DNA of 49,167 nucleotides from Pseudomonas sp. Irchel s3h14 (GTDB taxonomy: Bacteria; Pseudomonadota; Gammaproteobacteria; Pseudomonadales; Pseudomonadaceae), in the NCBI RefSeq assembly GCF_900187425.1, contig NZ_FYDJ01000031.1, positions 1 to 49,167 of the forward strand, written 5' to 3'. A program made the translations under genes and the position numbers. This document shows positions 48,600 through 49,167 of this stretch, piece after piece. How positions within the stretch are numbered: the first letter of the stretch is position 1; each line of letters begins with the position of its first letter. The notes under the pieces were generated by a model, which was given only the letters and a program-made list of their open reading frames with translations, was not told where the DNA came from and made no database searches.

Positions 48600-49167
48600 G
48601 TCGTTTTAGGACCCATTGGAAGTTGAAGTTTCAAAAATACAGCGGCGCCTTGCCCTCTGTTGGCCAGTACTCGGCCCCGGGGCTTGCGCGGTGCGCAAAT
48701 GTTGCACGATCAACAGCGGCATTGCCATTGATTACTGTCCGGCATGTTTGGCGCGGGCGAATTGTCTTGGAGGCTTTGTGAAAATTTCGTGCAACGTATA
48801 TTCGGAAACAAAATAAAGTCCGCCCCTGCTTCTGATGCCGGTTAGTTCGGGGGCGTATTCGTTTCGGCTGTGCTCTTTGATCGGGGGCATATCCGTTTCT
48901 GCGGTTACGGCGACTGGCGGTTTCGCTCTTACAGCGAGTCACTTGGAAAAGCCCCAAGTAACCAAGGGCTCCTGCCCCGCCATTCGGTGCCTCGCCCAGG
49001 CTCGGCATGCCCTCACTCCGGCATTGCTCCGGGGGCCCGCCGCCATCGGCCATCCATGGCCGGGGGCGGCTACCGCGGCATCCTTGCCGCGGTGCCCCCT
49101 GCGCAACGCCTGCGTTCGGCCTCTGGGAAAGGGGCAGTAGATCAAAATCAAAAGCCACAGCCACAGC
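48600..49167. other. Gene-free region ending in a repetitive GC-rich stretch
   Basis: Frames here are open on both strands over the same bases and carry no family motif, so I call no gene. The part from about 48930 contains several short palindromes, including CCATCCATGG and ACCGCGGCA-TCCT-TGCCGCGGT (49072-49093, perfect 9-bp stem), and a run of CCGGGGG-type islands; it looks like a multi-copy non-coding Pseudomonas repeat. Confidence 0.45.
49072..49093. repeat. Perfect hairpin in the repetitive end region
   Basis: ACCGCGGCA and TGCCGCGGT form a 9-bp perfect stem with a 4-base loop (TCCT). Confidence 0.6.

Noticed and set aside
48631..49164. 177-codon minus-strand frame in the final gene-free region
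   Set aside because: Composition is Arg-, Gly- and Pro-rich with no domain, and the opposite strand is open too; it appears to be a product of the GC-rich repeat.

Overview
The window is a piece of chromosome from a Pseudomonas, most likely of the P. fluorescens complex. The evidence is the gene order prc - EAL/CBS/GGDEF gene - small hypotheticals - FKBP isomerase - tRNAs - rdgC, which I recall from the P. aeruginosa chromosome, together with an UndA-type oxidase, the NAGGN osmolyte operon and many short palindromic REP/REPIN repeats of the kind P. fluorescens genomes carry. Codon use is uniformly GC-rich. I see no prophage, insertion sequence, CRISPR array or rRNA, so this looks like core and near-core chromosome.

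Layout. 1-2543: thiopurine methyltransferase, a DODA-like extradiol dioxygenase and a GntR/UTRA regulator. 2557-8207: a seven-part organophosphorus scavenging locus: the divergent UTRA regulator, a periplasmic binding protein, a cytosolic phosphodiesterase-like enzyme, two permeases, an ATPase and a HAD phosphatase. Its control region holds HutC-type operators and a PhoB-box-like repeat. 8314-13473: quinone oxidoreductase, the Prc/AlgO periplasmic protease, and a c-di-GMP protein (EAL-CBS-CBS-GGDEF) behind a second PhoB-box-like sequence. 13588-16296: a compact XRE/unknown/Sel1 operon, a DUF1232 membrane protein with a pair of inverted DnaA-box sequences upstream, and an FKBP lipoprotein. 16556-19503: a membrane-anchored di-heme cytochrome overlapping a membrane-anchored catalase-fold protein. 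19580-20238: a duplicated tRNA-Val/tRNA-Asp unit, each copy with its own promoter and terminator. 20349-22876: rdgC, a BASS transporter, and a guanidine-II riboswitch in front of a SugE/Gdx guanidinium exporter. 22897-30702: a run of minus-strand genes (undA, a PAS-GGDEF-EAL protein, an ABC exporter, a DsbA-like protein, trhO, bolA, a DUF2059 protein). 30891-36732: fumC, an EamA permease, a DUF6316 protein, a thiolase and polyphosphate:AMP phosphotransferase. 37052-44015: mnmC and then the N-acetylglutaminylglutamine amide (NAGGN) osmolyte genes (amidotransferase, synthetase, M42 peptidase). 44222-48599: yheU, a CsrA/Rsm regulator with a hairpin leader, ynfA, an SDR, a DUF3309 micro-protein with an AlgU-like promoter, and an LTA-synthase-like phosphoglycerol transferase. 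48600-49167: no convincing gene; the last 230 bases look like a repetitive family.

Two themes recur. Phosphorus limitation appears in the scavenging locus, in the PhoB-like boxes in front of it and of the EAL protein, and in polyphosphate use by Pap. Osmotic and envelope stress appears in the NAGGN operon, the DUF3309 gene, the Prc protease and the OpgB-like protein. At least four families of inverted repeats sit in the gaps between genes, nearly always behind stop codons, and one supplies the stop codon of bolA.
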